A program made the translations under genes and the position numbers. Below, piece after piece: positions 21,608 to 30,016 of a stretch of DNA of 41,185 nucleotides (positions are counted from its first letter, which is position 1; every line of letters begins with the position of its first letter). The notes beneath the pieces are model-generated. The model was given only the letters and a program-made list of their open reading frames with translations. It did not search any database and had not been told where the DNA came from. Origin of the DNA: Prorocentrum cordatum (Eukaryota > Sar > Dinophyceae > Prorocentrales > Prorocentraceae); the NCBI GenBank assembly GCA_963575745.1, contig CAUYUJ010007458.1, positions 380,001-421,185 on the forward strand, written 5' to 3'.

Positions 21608-22556
21608 GCTTCCCTCATCACCTCCACTCCCCTGGGGCTCATTTCTGGACGGGCTGGTGGGGATACGCGAAGCGTCTAGAATTTGTCTCATAATCTGTAT
21701 CTATGTATACAGACAGAGTGCTTAGAAGCGGAGCCTGATAAGGAGGGAGAGTCTCAGAGTTTTCTGGACGTTTGCGGAAATCCCTCAGAAAATTTGGTGC
21801 GGCTCTTGGAGATGTAGGGGATCCCGGAAGTGAGGCGGGTCAGCAGGAGCGATCCACAAAACGCTCCCCCAGTGACAGTGACTGAATTGTAAACAGGAGA
21901 GGCAGGCTGCGGCAACAAAATGCAAAGGGCCAGCGCCTGACAGGCAGTTGAGGAGTCGCAATCTGAACGAGCCGCTTGTTTCAAAATCCATAGGGAGTTG
22001 ATCGGCAATCTGAATGTGCACGTCACATGGCAAACAAATGCCTCGCAGTAGCACCTTCTGATACACGGGCAATGGATGTGCGCTGCCAGCATGTACGGTC
22101 TGCGTGATACGGGAGTCTGCCTACAGACTGTGAAATTCGCGCATGTATATATACACATAGAAAAGAAATGAGTACACACGTGCGCCATGATCTCCATTCC
22201 AATGCAGTCGGAACCGCTGCCTTGGGGCTATTCAACTAAACTGACCCGCGAAATGCCGACTGGTCCCTACTGCGTGCAACATCCGCATATTACCGCGGCG
22301 ACCGAACAGACTTACCCGCAAATGTGCCTGACCGCGTCGGACACCCAGCGGTAATCCAACCCCACTGTCGTACGGCTCAGGCGCAGCAACCGTGGCATGG
22401 GAGCGCTGCAACGGTCTGCGCGGCGGACGCTGCGCACCAAGAGAACGCATCAGGCAAGCTGGGCACGAAGCGGCACATCGGCGCAGGTTCCAGTTCCTCT
22501 CCTGCTCCTCCTCCCCCTCCTCCTCCTCCTCCTCAGGTCCTCCATCGAGGCGCCCC
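21608..22556. other. Unassigned DNA
   Basis: Less GC-rich than the flanks. Minus-strand frames of 95-147 codons at 21,754-22,197 include Cys-rich text (HFFSMCIYTCANFTVCRQ) but no recognisable domain. A small palindrome TGTATATATACA lies at about 22,144-22,155 and a (TCC)n run at 22,505-22,533. Confidence 0.4.
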
Positions 22557-22783
22557 CGCCTCTCGTATGAACAAGAAACACCGCCATAAACATAAACTTC
22601 TGGCGCTCCGCGCGGGGCTTCTTGAATCTGCGCTGGAGACCCCCTCCCTGGCGCGCGGAGCGGGCCAAGGGCGGCACCAGAGGCGCCGCCAGGGGGCCCC
22701 AGCGCAGATCCAAGAAATCTGCGCCGAGCGCCACAAGTTTATGCTCGTGCTGGTATTTCTCTTCTTCGAGACAGGGGGGGGGG
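22557..22783. mobile_element. Long imperfect foldback element, ~227 bp
   Basis: The two halves are reverse complements with mismatches. Left TGGCGCTCCGCG and AACATAAACTTC pair with right CGCCGAGCGCCA and AAGTTTATGCTC. Left CTTGAATCTGCGCTGG pairs with right CCAGCGCAGATCCAAG. Left CCCTGGCGCGCGG pairs with right GGCGCCGCCAGGG. The centre lies near 22,670 with a ~20-nt loop, so almost the whole element is stem. Confidence 0.75.
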
Positions 22784-22939
22784 GCTGGCGAATCCGCTCA
22801 CGCAGCTGGCTTTCCATCGTCTCCCAGCGCCGGAGGCGCCAGTGTCTCGAAGGGGAGCGCCCCGTGGCGGCGGGGCCGAAGCCGGCTGCATGAAGCATAT
22901 TCCGCCCCCCCTCCCCTTGATACCTCTACGTCCCATGCC

Positions 22940-23350
22940 TGGCTTCATGTTTTTCGGGCTCCGTGATTCGGATTATGGGCTTATGTTTTTCGCTTCAGGT
23001 TCCAAGTGTTGGGGTTCCGCGTTTCGGGCCAGCTTTCGGGCTCCGTTTTTCGACTCACAGTTCCGTTGTGTTGGTTCCACGTTTCGGCCGGCTTGTGGGT
23101 CTCGGTATCCTGGCTTCGGATTTCCAATGTTGGGTTCCACGTTTAAGGCGGCTTTCGAGCTTCGGTGTTCTGGCTTCGGATTTCTGGTTGTTGGGTTCCG
23201 CGTTTCCTGCCAGCTTTCGGGTTTCCTTTTCTGGCTTCGGATGAATGTTTCTTGGAGGGTTCGCGTTTCGGGACGGCGTTCGGGCTTCAATTGTCTGGGA
23301 TGTTCTGGCTTCGGGTTTCGGTGCTCGGGCTTTAAACTTCGGCTTCTGAT
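22940..23350 (+). repeat. 60-bp minisatellite, about five to six copies
   Basis: GGTTCCRCGTTT begins each unit, with its GTTC near 23,014, 23,074, 23,134, 23,195 and 23,259, giving periods of 60, 60, 61 and 64 bp. Each unit ends in a CTGGCTTCGGA-like motif. A plus-strand frame shows 20-residue periodicity (GSTFRPA, GSTFKAA) in the first units, but later indels break the frame. Confidence 0.85.
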
Positions 23351-23585
23351 TTCCGGGTGTCGGGCCGAATCGAGCCTAGCCTATTACAGCACCTCATCGA
23401 GCGCCTTGTACAGTATCTAACACAACTCCTATAGGAGGACGGGGCAGCAAGATACCGAGACCGCCACTCCGTGGACCTCTCTCGAGGTGCTTTCTTGCCA
23501 GGACCTCGGGGTGAGCCCGGCCGTGGCGACGAGGGGCCTCCAGGACGAGCAGCGGCGCCGGCGCCTGCGCCTCTGCGCCTCTGCC

Positions 23586-23685
23586 NNNNNNNNNNNNNNN
23601 NNNNNNNNNNNNNNNNNNNNNNNNNNNNNNNNNNNNNNNNNNNNNNNNNNNNNNNNNNNNNNNNNNNNNNNNNNNNNNNNNNNNN
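23586..23685. other. Assembly gap, 100 N
   Basis: Exactly 100 undetermined bases, the conventional size for a gap of unknown length. It is flanked on the left by GCC/CTG-rich sequence and on the right by CTCCTCCTCC, so a repeat probably stopped the assembly. Confidence 0.99.
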
Positions 23686-23970
23686 CTCCTCCTCCTCCCC
23701 CCCGAGGCCGCGGGGCGCCCCCGCCTCCGAGCCCGTGCTGTGGACCCTGGGCCTGCTGGTGAGGCGCCGCCCCTGCTTCCGCCTCGCGCCGCCCTGCACG
23801 AGCGCCGACGGCCTCGGAGCGCCCGGGGGGAGGAAGAAGGAGGAGGAGCCCTGGCGAGCGGCGAACGCACTGAGCGTGCTCACCACCGCCACCTGCCCCG
23901 AGAGGGAACTGGCAGTGAGGGGGGTGGGGGCTGGCTCAGGGTCGGGAGGGGGGGGGGGAGCATCGACCTG
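23686..23970 (+). other. Possible coding fragment right of the gap
   Basis: A plus-strand frame continues from the gap with text such as SEPVLWTLGLLVRRRPCFRL and EPWRAANALSVLTTATCPER. GC-rich third positions and balanced composition make it a candidate exon. No family is recognised, and the frame cannot be carried through the gap. Confidence 0.25.
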
Positions 23971-23974
23971 GAAA

Positions 23975-24265
23975 CGGCGATGCATCGCGGATGGATGTGC
24001 GACGAGCGCCCGACGGCGACTCCGCGCGTTCCCGGGCGGGGTGGGCTATCAGGCCCCTATTTTTGTACCAGCCTGGAACATATCCCTATCTTTATCCTCG
24101 GCATCGCCTCATCACGATGCCGATCTTAGGAATCCCCGCAGTTTCTGAGGGCGCACCCCTGAGATTGTCGTCGCCTCTTGGCGTGTCACTCTTTAGGCAT
24201 AGGGAAAAGTTCGAGGCTGGTGAATACTTACTGGCAATTGGGGGGCGATTGGGGGTCGCGGCGTT
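23975..24265. mobile_element. Foldback repeat, family B copy 2, interrupted
   Basis: CGGCGATGCATCG, then CCGACGGCGACTCCGC, then GGGCGGGGTGGGCTATCAG match 3,799-3,880 in order. The right arm (CAATTGGGGGGCGATTGGGGGTCG) appears only at about 24,236-24,259, so roughly 170 bp extra (about 24,058-24,232) separates what is contiguous in copy 1. Confidence 0.55.
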
Positions 24266-24450
24266 TACATATCGGCGGTGGACAAACCTCCCTTTAGCAA
24301 ATCTCCCCTTGATGAAAACGGCCTGGGACCGAAACCGACGGACCTGGACCCGCAAACATGACCGCCGCGACGTCCTCTCGCGAACCGAAAACGGCCAATT
24401 CACTAATCGACGTGTCAGGGTAGGAGGTCTATCAACCCCCCCGGACCCAA

Positions 24451-24645
24451 GGATCGAAAGCTGGGCGAAGGCTGCTAAAACCGTGGCTGCTAAAACGGCC
24501 CTCCCGGAAGGAAAAAACAACTCCCCGGAACGAGGCGCGGCACGCGAAACAGTCAACGGACTTCTTCCCAGAAGGACGAAGACAACTTCCCGGAGGTCGA
24601 TTTTAGCAGTCACGGACTTAGCAGCCCTTGCCCAGCTTCCGAAAG
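24451..24645. mobile_element. Foldback element with ~70-bp arms
   Basis: Left arm 24,451-24,522 reads GAAAGCTGGGCGAAGGCTGC then TAAAACCGTGGCTGCTAAAA. The right arm, 24,575-24,645 in reverse complement, reads GGAAGCTGGGCAAGGGCTGC then TAAGTCCGTGACTGCTAAAA. Most positions agree. A ~50-bp loop separates the arms. There is no open frame of note. Confidence 0.75.
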
Positions 24646-24792
24646 GAGCCCATCCCCCCCGAGCAACGCTGCACTGCAGCCAGGTCGAGGCGCTCTCCGC
24701 GAGCGGCACCGGGCGGCCGGGGGGGGCGGCCGGGCCCCGCTGGGCCGCCGCGCGGAGGGGTCGGGCTGGCCGCGGGGACGCACCAGCTTTAA

Positions 24793-24943
24793 GTCGGGCG
24801 TGTCCCCCTACAGGGGCAGTTTCGACGGAAAATAAAACATATTCAAAACATATTCAGAAGGTGCCGAAAAATACTAAAAAATAGTCCCCAGACTATTTTT
24901 TTACTATTTTTGAATGTTCCCCCTGTAGAGGAACGGGCCCGAC
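24793..24943. mobile_element. Inverted-repeat element, family A copy 2 (MITE-like)
   Basis: A 151-bp segment starts GTCGGGCGTGTCCCCCTA and ends TAGAGGAACGGGCCCGAC. The interior is A/T-rich with ACATATTCAAAAC and AAAATAGTCCCC. It matches the 14,666-14,818 copy at both ends and through the interior. Confidence 0.8.
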
Positions 24944-25959
24944 TGAACACGAGCTTCGCACCCCCGACGCCCACAGATCCACCCAGGCCAGGCGGCGGGT
25001 CCACGCACGGTGCGAAGGGCCGCGGGGGCGGGGCTGCCCCAGAAGGCTCGGAGGGCCTCCGGGCCTCGAGCCCCTCGAGGAGAGCTGCCCGCGGCCCCGT
25101 CCGAGGACGCGGGCGGCTGCTCGGATGGCCCGAGGACTGCCGAGGAGGCACGCCGGCTGCCGAGGAGGGCCTGCCCCTCTCGCGCTGCCCCTCCGGGCCC
25201 GTGCTCGAGCCTCGGGAAGCCTCCGGGAGGCCTCCTGGGACCGACGGAGGCGAGGCCTCCTGCGGCGCACGGCCCTGCCGCCTCGGGGGGGCAGCGGTGG
25301 CGGAAGGCCTTCCCCCGCCGTCGGCGTCCGAGGGGCCGTGGTCTGGGCCCCGCGGCCTCCGGAGAGCTGGCCCCGGGGGAGAGGTCGAGGTGAGTCCAGG
25401 CATCGGGGCGGGCGGCTCGACAGCATCGGGCAGTTGTGTCTCGAAAAGTGTCACGGGGGGGAGGCGAGAAGGGTTGGAGAAAGTTTGGGGGGATTCTCTC
25501 ATGACGTGCTTCGATGGTCTGGGAAGCTCTACGGGTCTATTTGTAGGGGGGAGAGAGCAGACGAGCAGCAAGAGCAGACGCAATGCTGGAGGAGAAGTGA
25601 GGGATGAGTTTAAGCGTGTTCGGGGGGCGTTCTGAGAGAAGCTCAACTCGCCCTCACAAATTAATCCTGGTTGGGAAAACTCGTGAGACTCGAACATCCA
25701 ATCGGTTCAACCACGCCGACTTGGCAATGGCGCCGACTTGGCAAGGGCGACCGGGAAGACTTCATCAGTCCTGAGGCTCCGAAAAGATCCGCCACCGGGC
25801 CCGTGGCCCGAAGTGGAGTGTCTCCTGGTGCCTTGATCAACTCCTGAGCCTCAGCCGTCAGTCCTGAAGATTCTTTGGGCCCAGACACCAAATTCTCCTA
25901 TCGTTTGGGGCCCGTCGCGTCTTGTCGCATGACTTGTCGGGCCCACTAAGGGCCCCAAT
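24944..25959. other. Unassigned GC-rich DNA
   Basis: Frames on both strands (plus 24,910-25,635, minus 25,697-24,843) give Gly/Arg/Pro-rich products. A GAGGTGAGT sequence near 25,388 would suit a 5' splice site but has no partner I can defend. A 15-bp direct repeat CGCCGACTTGGCAA(T/G)GG lies at about 25,713 and 25,731. Confidence 0.35.
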
Positions 25960-26252
25960 AAGGACCAAATGTGCCCCAAGAGGCCCCCAAGATGGCCCAC
26001 CAGTCGGCCGAACAAGCACCCAAGACATCCCAAGGGGCCTCCAAGAGCCTTCCCAAGAGGGCCCTGGGAGGCCAACATCCATGATTGTCGTGTGGTGTTT
26101 CTGTGTTTTGCGGGTTATGTAGTTTTCGAGCTTCCGACGCTCCAAGACGTCCCAACAGGCCCCCAAAACCGCCCCAAGACGGCCCCAAAGCCCCCAAGAG
26201 GGCCCCAATACGGCCCAAGAGAGCCCCAAGACGGCTCACGAGGCGTCCAAGG
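25960..26252 (+). repeat. CCAAGAGG-type minisatellite, block 4
   Basis: Forward-orientation repeats, dense at 25,974-26,065 and 26,143-26,250. Confidence 0.88.
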
Positions 26253-26559
26253 GCAGAAACGTGCCCGAGATGCCTCATGGCACCTTTCGCTTTTGGGCTT
26301 TTTACGTTACCGTTCGCTCTTTTACTTGGCGTCTCTGGGCCGTCTCGGGGGCTCCTTTGGAGCCTGTTTGGATTGTCATGGGGCCCTTCTGGAAGTCTTA
26401 GGGCGTCTTCGAGGCCTTTGCCATCTTGGGGCTTTCTGGGGGGCCTCTTGGGGTCCTCTGAAGAACCTCTTGGGACCCTCTTGGGGCTCTCGTGGGGCCT
26501 GCTTGGGGCCCTCTTGGGCCGTTTTGTAGCCCTCTTGGACCGTCTGGGGGCCCTCTTAG
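26253..26559 (-). repeat. Inverted CCAAGAGG array with conserved core
   Basis: After 26,252 the repeat switches to its complement (CTCTTGGGGCC). At the switch lies a ~95-bp core beginning GCAGAAACGTGCCCGAGAT and including CTTTTTACGTTACCGTTCGC. The same core recurs at about 27,028-27,145, 30,506-30,620 and 32,391-32,500. Confidence 0.85.
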
Positions 26560-27261
26560 ACAGTGTTCGGTCCATTTGGGGGTCTCGGGGCGATCTTTGC
26601 GGACTCTAGGGCCGTCTTGGGCCGTTCTGGGCTCGAGACGGCAAGAATCCGAAACGCCCCAAAAAAACCGTAGGAAGAACTATGCGTTTGGCCTCATGAG
26701 GCCCTCTCGGGGGCCATTTGGAGGGCCTCTGGAGCCGTCTTGAGGCTCTCTTGGGCCGTCCAGGAGGCCATCTGGGGCCATTTTGGAACGCTCTTGGGTG
26801 GTCTTGGGCTCTCTTCGAGCGCTCTTGGGCCGTCTTGGAGCCCTCTTGGACTTCTCTTGGGGGTTCCTTGGGCCGTCTTGGGAGTATCTTGGGCCGTTTT
26901 GGGCGCTTCTGGGGCCGTCTTTGGGGGCGGGGGAAATGTTACCCAGAATTCCCCACCCGACGCCCCTCCCTAGAGGGCTTCGCCCCACCAGAACGTCATC
27001 ACTCGTACATCGTTCAAACAGAACGAGTGTTGCAGAAACGCGCCCGAAATGGCTCATGGCACCGCTCGCTTTTTGGGAGCCTTGGTGTTCAGAGCTTTTT
27101 ACGTTACAGCTCGCGCTATGATTTGGCGTCTCTGGGCCGTCTTGGGGGCCTTTTTGGAGCCCTTTTGGACCGTCTTGGGGCCCTCTCGGGTCGTCCCGGG
27201 GGCTCTTCTGGGCCGTCTTGGGGCGTCTTGGAGGCCGTTGGCCGTCTTGGGGCTTTCTTAG

Positions 27262-27365
27262 GAGAGCGTTTCGTTATGCTCGGCGATGACGGGCGTCATG
27301 GAGGGGGGCGGGGGAATATGACATAACGCCCACACCCGCCCTTTGGCTCCGGCACCACTGCCACG
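27262..27365 (+). repeat. Left terminal inverted repeat of the 1,647-bp element
   Basis: Pairs in inverted orientation with 28,807-28,908. It contains the palindrome ATGACGGGCGTCAT. Confidence 0.8.
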
Positions 27366-27427
27366 CCCGCGCGCACGACGCGACGAGCGACAAGCGACAA
27401 GGACGACGACGACGACGACGACGCGAG

Positions 27428-27765
27428 CAGCATGTAGGTGGCGATCTGCCCCCCTGCGCCTCTGTACACCACAGCGCTCGCGTGCACCACAACGCGCGCG
27501 TACGCCACAGCGCCTGCGTACATCGCAACAACCGTGTGCAACGCAGCGCATGTGTACACTGCAGTGCTTGCGTACACTACAGAGCTGGTGTACATGTGCA
27601 CACCGGAGGCAACCATGTGCAACACAGGGCCTGAGTACACCACAGTGCTTGCGTGCACCGCGGCGCCAGTGCACGCCACAGCGCCTGTCTACACCACAGC
27701 ATCCGCGTGCAACGCAGCGCTATTGTACACCACAATGCCGGCGTGCATCGGACAGGTAGAAGGAC
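27428..27765 (+). repeat. 24-bp tandem array, left arm
   Basis: Begins with AGCATGTAGGTGGCGATCTG, followed by about a dozen units like GTACACCACAGCGCCTGC. One plus-strand frame reads eight-residue repeats (YTTALACT, YATAPAYI, YTAVLAYT), starting at a GTG codon because the nearby ATG is followed by a stop. Confidence 0.85.
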
Positions 27766-27769
27766 CTTG

Positions 27770-28206
27770 TACGTGAGGATCTGCTGCGGAAGCGCCGCGC
27801 CAGAAAACTGCTGATAATCGAATGCGCCGATTTTCCCTCTTCCAATTTCCTCCACTTCCACCTCCTCCTCCTCCTTTTTCTCTTCCTCCTCCTCCTCCTC
27901 CTCCTCCCCCTCCTCCTCTTCCTTGCCCCCTGTCGTACGAGTTGGCGCTACAGCGTACGTGCGCAACCCAGCGTGCAACGCAGAATGGTCGATTGAATCG
28001 GCCCACTTGGTTCTCCGACAGCCAATTTAGCTGGAGCCTCCTGGACGCAGATGGGAAGAGTTACGGTGACGCGGGCGAACTCGGAAGGACTCAAAGATTC
28101 CCCTGGCGATCCCTTGTCCACGCGGATTTTTTTCTGGCGTTTCCGGTGGAATCCACAAACGCTCCATTTTGTCATAATGATTCCTTTTTACAATTCTACA
28201 TACAAA
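27770..28206. other. Unique centre of the 1,647-bp element
   Basis: Contains a (TCC)n tract at 27,860-27,930 and otherwise unassigned sequence. No transposase or other recognisable ORF. Confidence 0.5.
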
Positions 28207-28512
28207 ATTGGTGCTGTGTTGCACACGGTTGCTGTGGTGCACACAGGCGCCGTGGTGTACACAGGCACTACAATGCACGCAGGCATTGTGGAGTACACTG
28301 CTGTGTTGCACACGACTGATGTGGTGTACGCAGGCGCTGTGATGTACACAAGAGCTGTTGTGCCCGCGCGCGCGGTGGCACAAACTGACGCTGTGTTGCA
28401 CGCGGCTGCTGTGGTGTACATAGGCGGTGTGGTGCGCACAGGCGCTGTGGTGCACGCAGGCACTGAAGCGTACACAAGCGTTGTGGTGCAGATCGCCACC
28501 TACATGCTGGTG
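28207..28512 (-). repeat. 24-bp tandem array, right arm, inverted
   Basis: Mirror image of the left array, ending at CAGATCGCCACCTACATGCT. On the minus strand it reads homologous eight-residue repeats (MAIC, then TTLVYASVPACTTAPV). The two arrays therefore converge on a ~440-bp unique centre. Confidence 0.85.
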
Positions 28513-28700
28513 CCACCCGTCCTCCGTCATTCCTAAGCATTTTCAGGCGCCGCCGGCGCGAAGCGTGACGCCGTCGACCCCCTCCACCCCCCCCAGATGA
28601 TTGCCGCCATCGGCCCGGAATATAACAAAAGGTTCCAGCCGCGTCCGCGCGCACGACGACAATGAGTGACGAGCCACGAGCCACGAGCCACGAGCCACGA

Positions 28701-28744
<44 letters not shown>

Positions 28745-28806
28745 TGCGGACCAGACTCCTATGCGGACTGCTGCGCGGACACATACGCGGATCCCAATGC
28801 GTACGG

Positions 28807-28908
28807 CGGCAGTGCCCGGAGCGCACTGGTGGGGAGCGTTACGTCATACGGGGGGGGGGGCGGCGGCCATGACGCCCGTCATGCCCCAAGCAACAAAGAA
28901 ATGGTCTC
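28807..28908 (-). repeat. Right terminal inverted repeat of the 1,647-bp element
   Basis: Reverse complement of the left repeat with small indels and a longer G run. Confidence 0.8.
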
Positions 28909-29408
28909 TAGGGGCCTCTTGGGGTCCTCTGAGGGGCCTCTCGGGGCCCTCTTGGGGCTGTCTTGGGGGCCTCTTATTTTCCGAAGACAAGTTGGCACTT
29001 TGGCTGATCCGAAGGCATGTTGTGTGGGCATCCAAGATCTGGGCTCGATGTAGGAAGCCGACCCTGGCACTCGCTGCCGCCTTGAACATCTGCCGTATCC
29101 GAAAATCCGGAACGGAACCCTTTAAGTCCGTGGCCGAATTCTTCAGATTCGCGGGGAACGGGTAGCACGACAGCGTGGATCGGCCGCCCGCCGGGACGCC
29201 GGCGGCCCGCGCCTTTTGCGAGGGCCGCTGCATCTGGGGTTGGCTTCGGCCCGTGACCAACTGCACGCCTCCCGGCCCTCGCTTTTCGAGGAGACGAGCG
29301 GCGTGGCAACATGCCTCGACCGCAGCGCAGGCATTCGCGAGGGCTCGCTGCCGCTGCACCAAACAAGGAGTGGCCAAAATGGAATTCGACAAGCAAGGCT
29401 TGGAGGGC

Positions 29409-29933
29409 TTAGCGATGGGCTGCAAGACCAAGCGCCGCAGCCAGGGCGAGCAGCGGCGCCGTCCGGAACGCCGCGCGGGGGGCCGCGGGGCTCGTCGTGT
29501 CGTCGGCCATGGTGGTGTCCGTCAGGCGGCGCTCGTTCGCCATCGTGGTGGACTCGTCCACTGCTGCCCCAGCCGCGTTGCCCACGAACAGGAGCGCGAG
29601 GAGCGCCAGGAGCACGGTGCCAAGGGCGCCGCCTCTAGCTGCGGCGCTCGTCGTGTCGTCGCCCATGGTGGTGTCCGTCAGGCGGCGCTCGTCGGCCATC
29701 GTGGTGGACTCGTCCAGCGCCGCACCCGCCGCGCTGCCCACGTAGAGACAGGCGAGGAGCGCCAGGAGCACGGTGCCAGGGCTTCCGGTGCGAGACGCGG
29801 CGCTCGTTGTGTCGTCGGCCATGGTGGTGTCGTCCGTCAGGCGGCGCTCCTCCATGGTCGTGGTCTGCTCATCGGCGACGCAACCATGGCTGGACAGCAC
29901 CAGGGCGCACACGGCGAGCACCACGCGGTTCAT
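29409..29933 (-). CDS. Secreted or membrane protein with three ERRLTD modules, copy 1
   Basis: The 174-residue protein is not recognised. Residues 1-20 (MNRVVLAVCALVLSSHGCVA) are a typical signal peptide with cleavage expected before D21. Three modules follow at 21-73, 74-125 and 126-174. Each starts DEx, is Thr/Asp-rich, and carries ERRLTD (29-34, 82-87, 134-139). Modules 1 and 2 end in a hydrophobic 20-residue segment (TVLLALLACLYVGSAAGAA, from residues 54 and 106) that itself looks like a signal peptide with an Ala-x-Ala site. Module 3 ends in a weaker hydrophobic C-terminus. Either it spans the membrane several times or it is a precursor cut into repeated acidic peptides; both are inference. 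This copy has N133 and M142 where the others have D and V. The ATG follows a 63-nt leader after the DinoSL relict. Confidence 0.7.
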   Translation of the reverse strand: MNRVVLAVCALVLSSHGCVADEQTTTMEERRLTDDTTMADDTTSAASRTGSPGTVLLALLACLYVGSAAGAALDESTTMADERRLTDTTMGDDTTSAAARGGALGTVLLALLALLFVGNAAGAAVDESTTMANERRLTDTTMADDTTSPAAPRAAFRTAPLLALAAALGLAAHR

Positions 29934-29996
29934 CGCGGCAAGGGCGGAGCGGCAAGAGGCCGAGCGTGCGCAGACGAAGCGGGGTATGCCAGAGGC

Positions 29997-30016
29997 CTTG
30001 ATGCAGAAGGCTACGG
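29997..30016 (-). other. DinoSL relict upstream of copy 1
   Basis: The minus strand reads CCGTAGCC, then TTCTGCATCAAG. The first eight and last five bases match the conserved dinoflagellate spliced leader, at nearly its exact length (one base shorter). About 16 of 21 positions agree. It lies in the correct orientation, 63 nt upstream of the ATG and at the boundary with the spacer repeat. Confidence 0.65.

Larger units (their letters stand above)
27262..28908. mobile_element. 1,647-bp element with terminal inverted repeats and TAG target duplication
   Basis: The left end reads GAGAGCGTTTCGTTATGCTC and the right end, reverse complemented, GAGACCATTTCTTTGTTGCT. Both continue with ATGACGGGCGTCATGG, then after a G/C run ATGACRTAACGC, then CTCCGGCACCACTGCC or CTCCGGGCACTGCC. 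The inverted repeats span about 27,262-27,365 and 28,807-28,908. TAG flanks both ends (27,259-27,261 and 28,909-28,911). The equivalent spacer of copy 3 (about 32,635-32,650) reads CTTTCTTAGGGGCC without the element. No transposase is encoded, so it would be non-autonomous. TIRs with a 3-bp duplication suit a cut-and-paste DNA transposon, but I cannot name the superfamily. Confidence 0.85.

Noticed and set aside
25676-25720. GACTCGAACATCC resembling a tRNA T-arm on the minus strand
   Set aside because: The T-stem does not pair and no D-arm or anticodon arm fits upstream.
27428-28512. CRISPR-like appearance of the 24-bp arrays
   Set aside because: Units are adjacent without unique spacers, vary in sequence, and lie inside a eukaryote-type TIR element.
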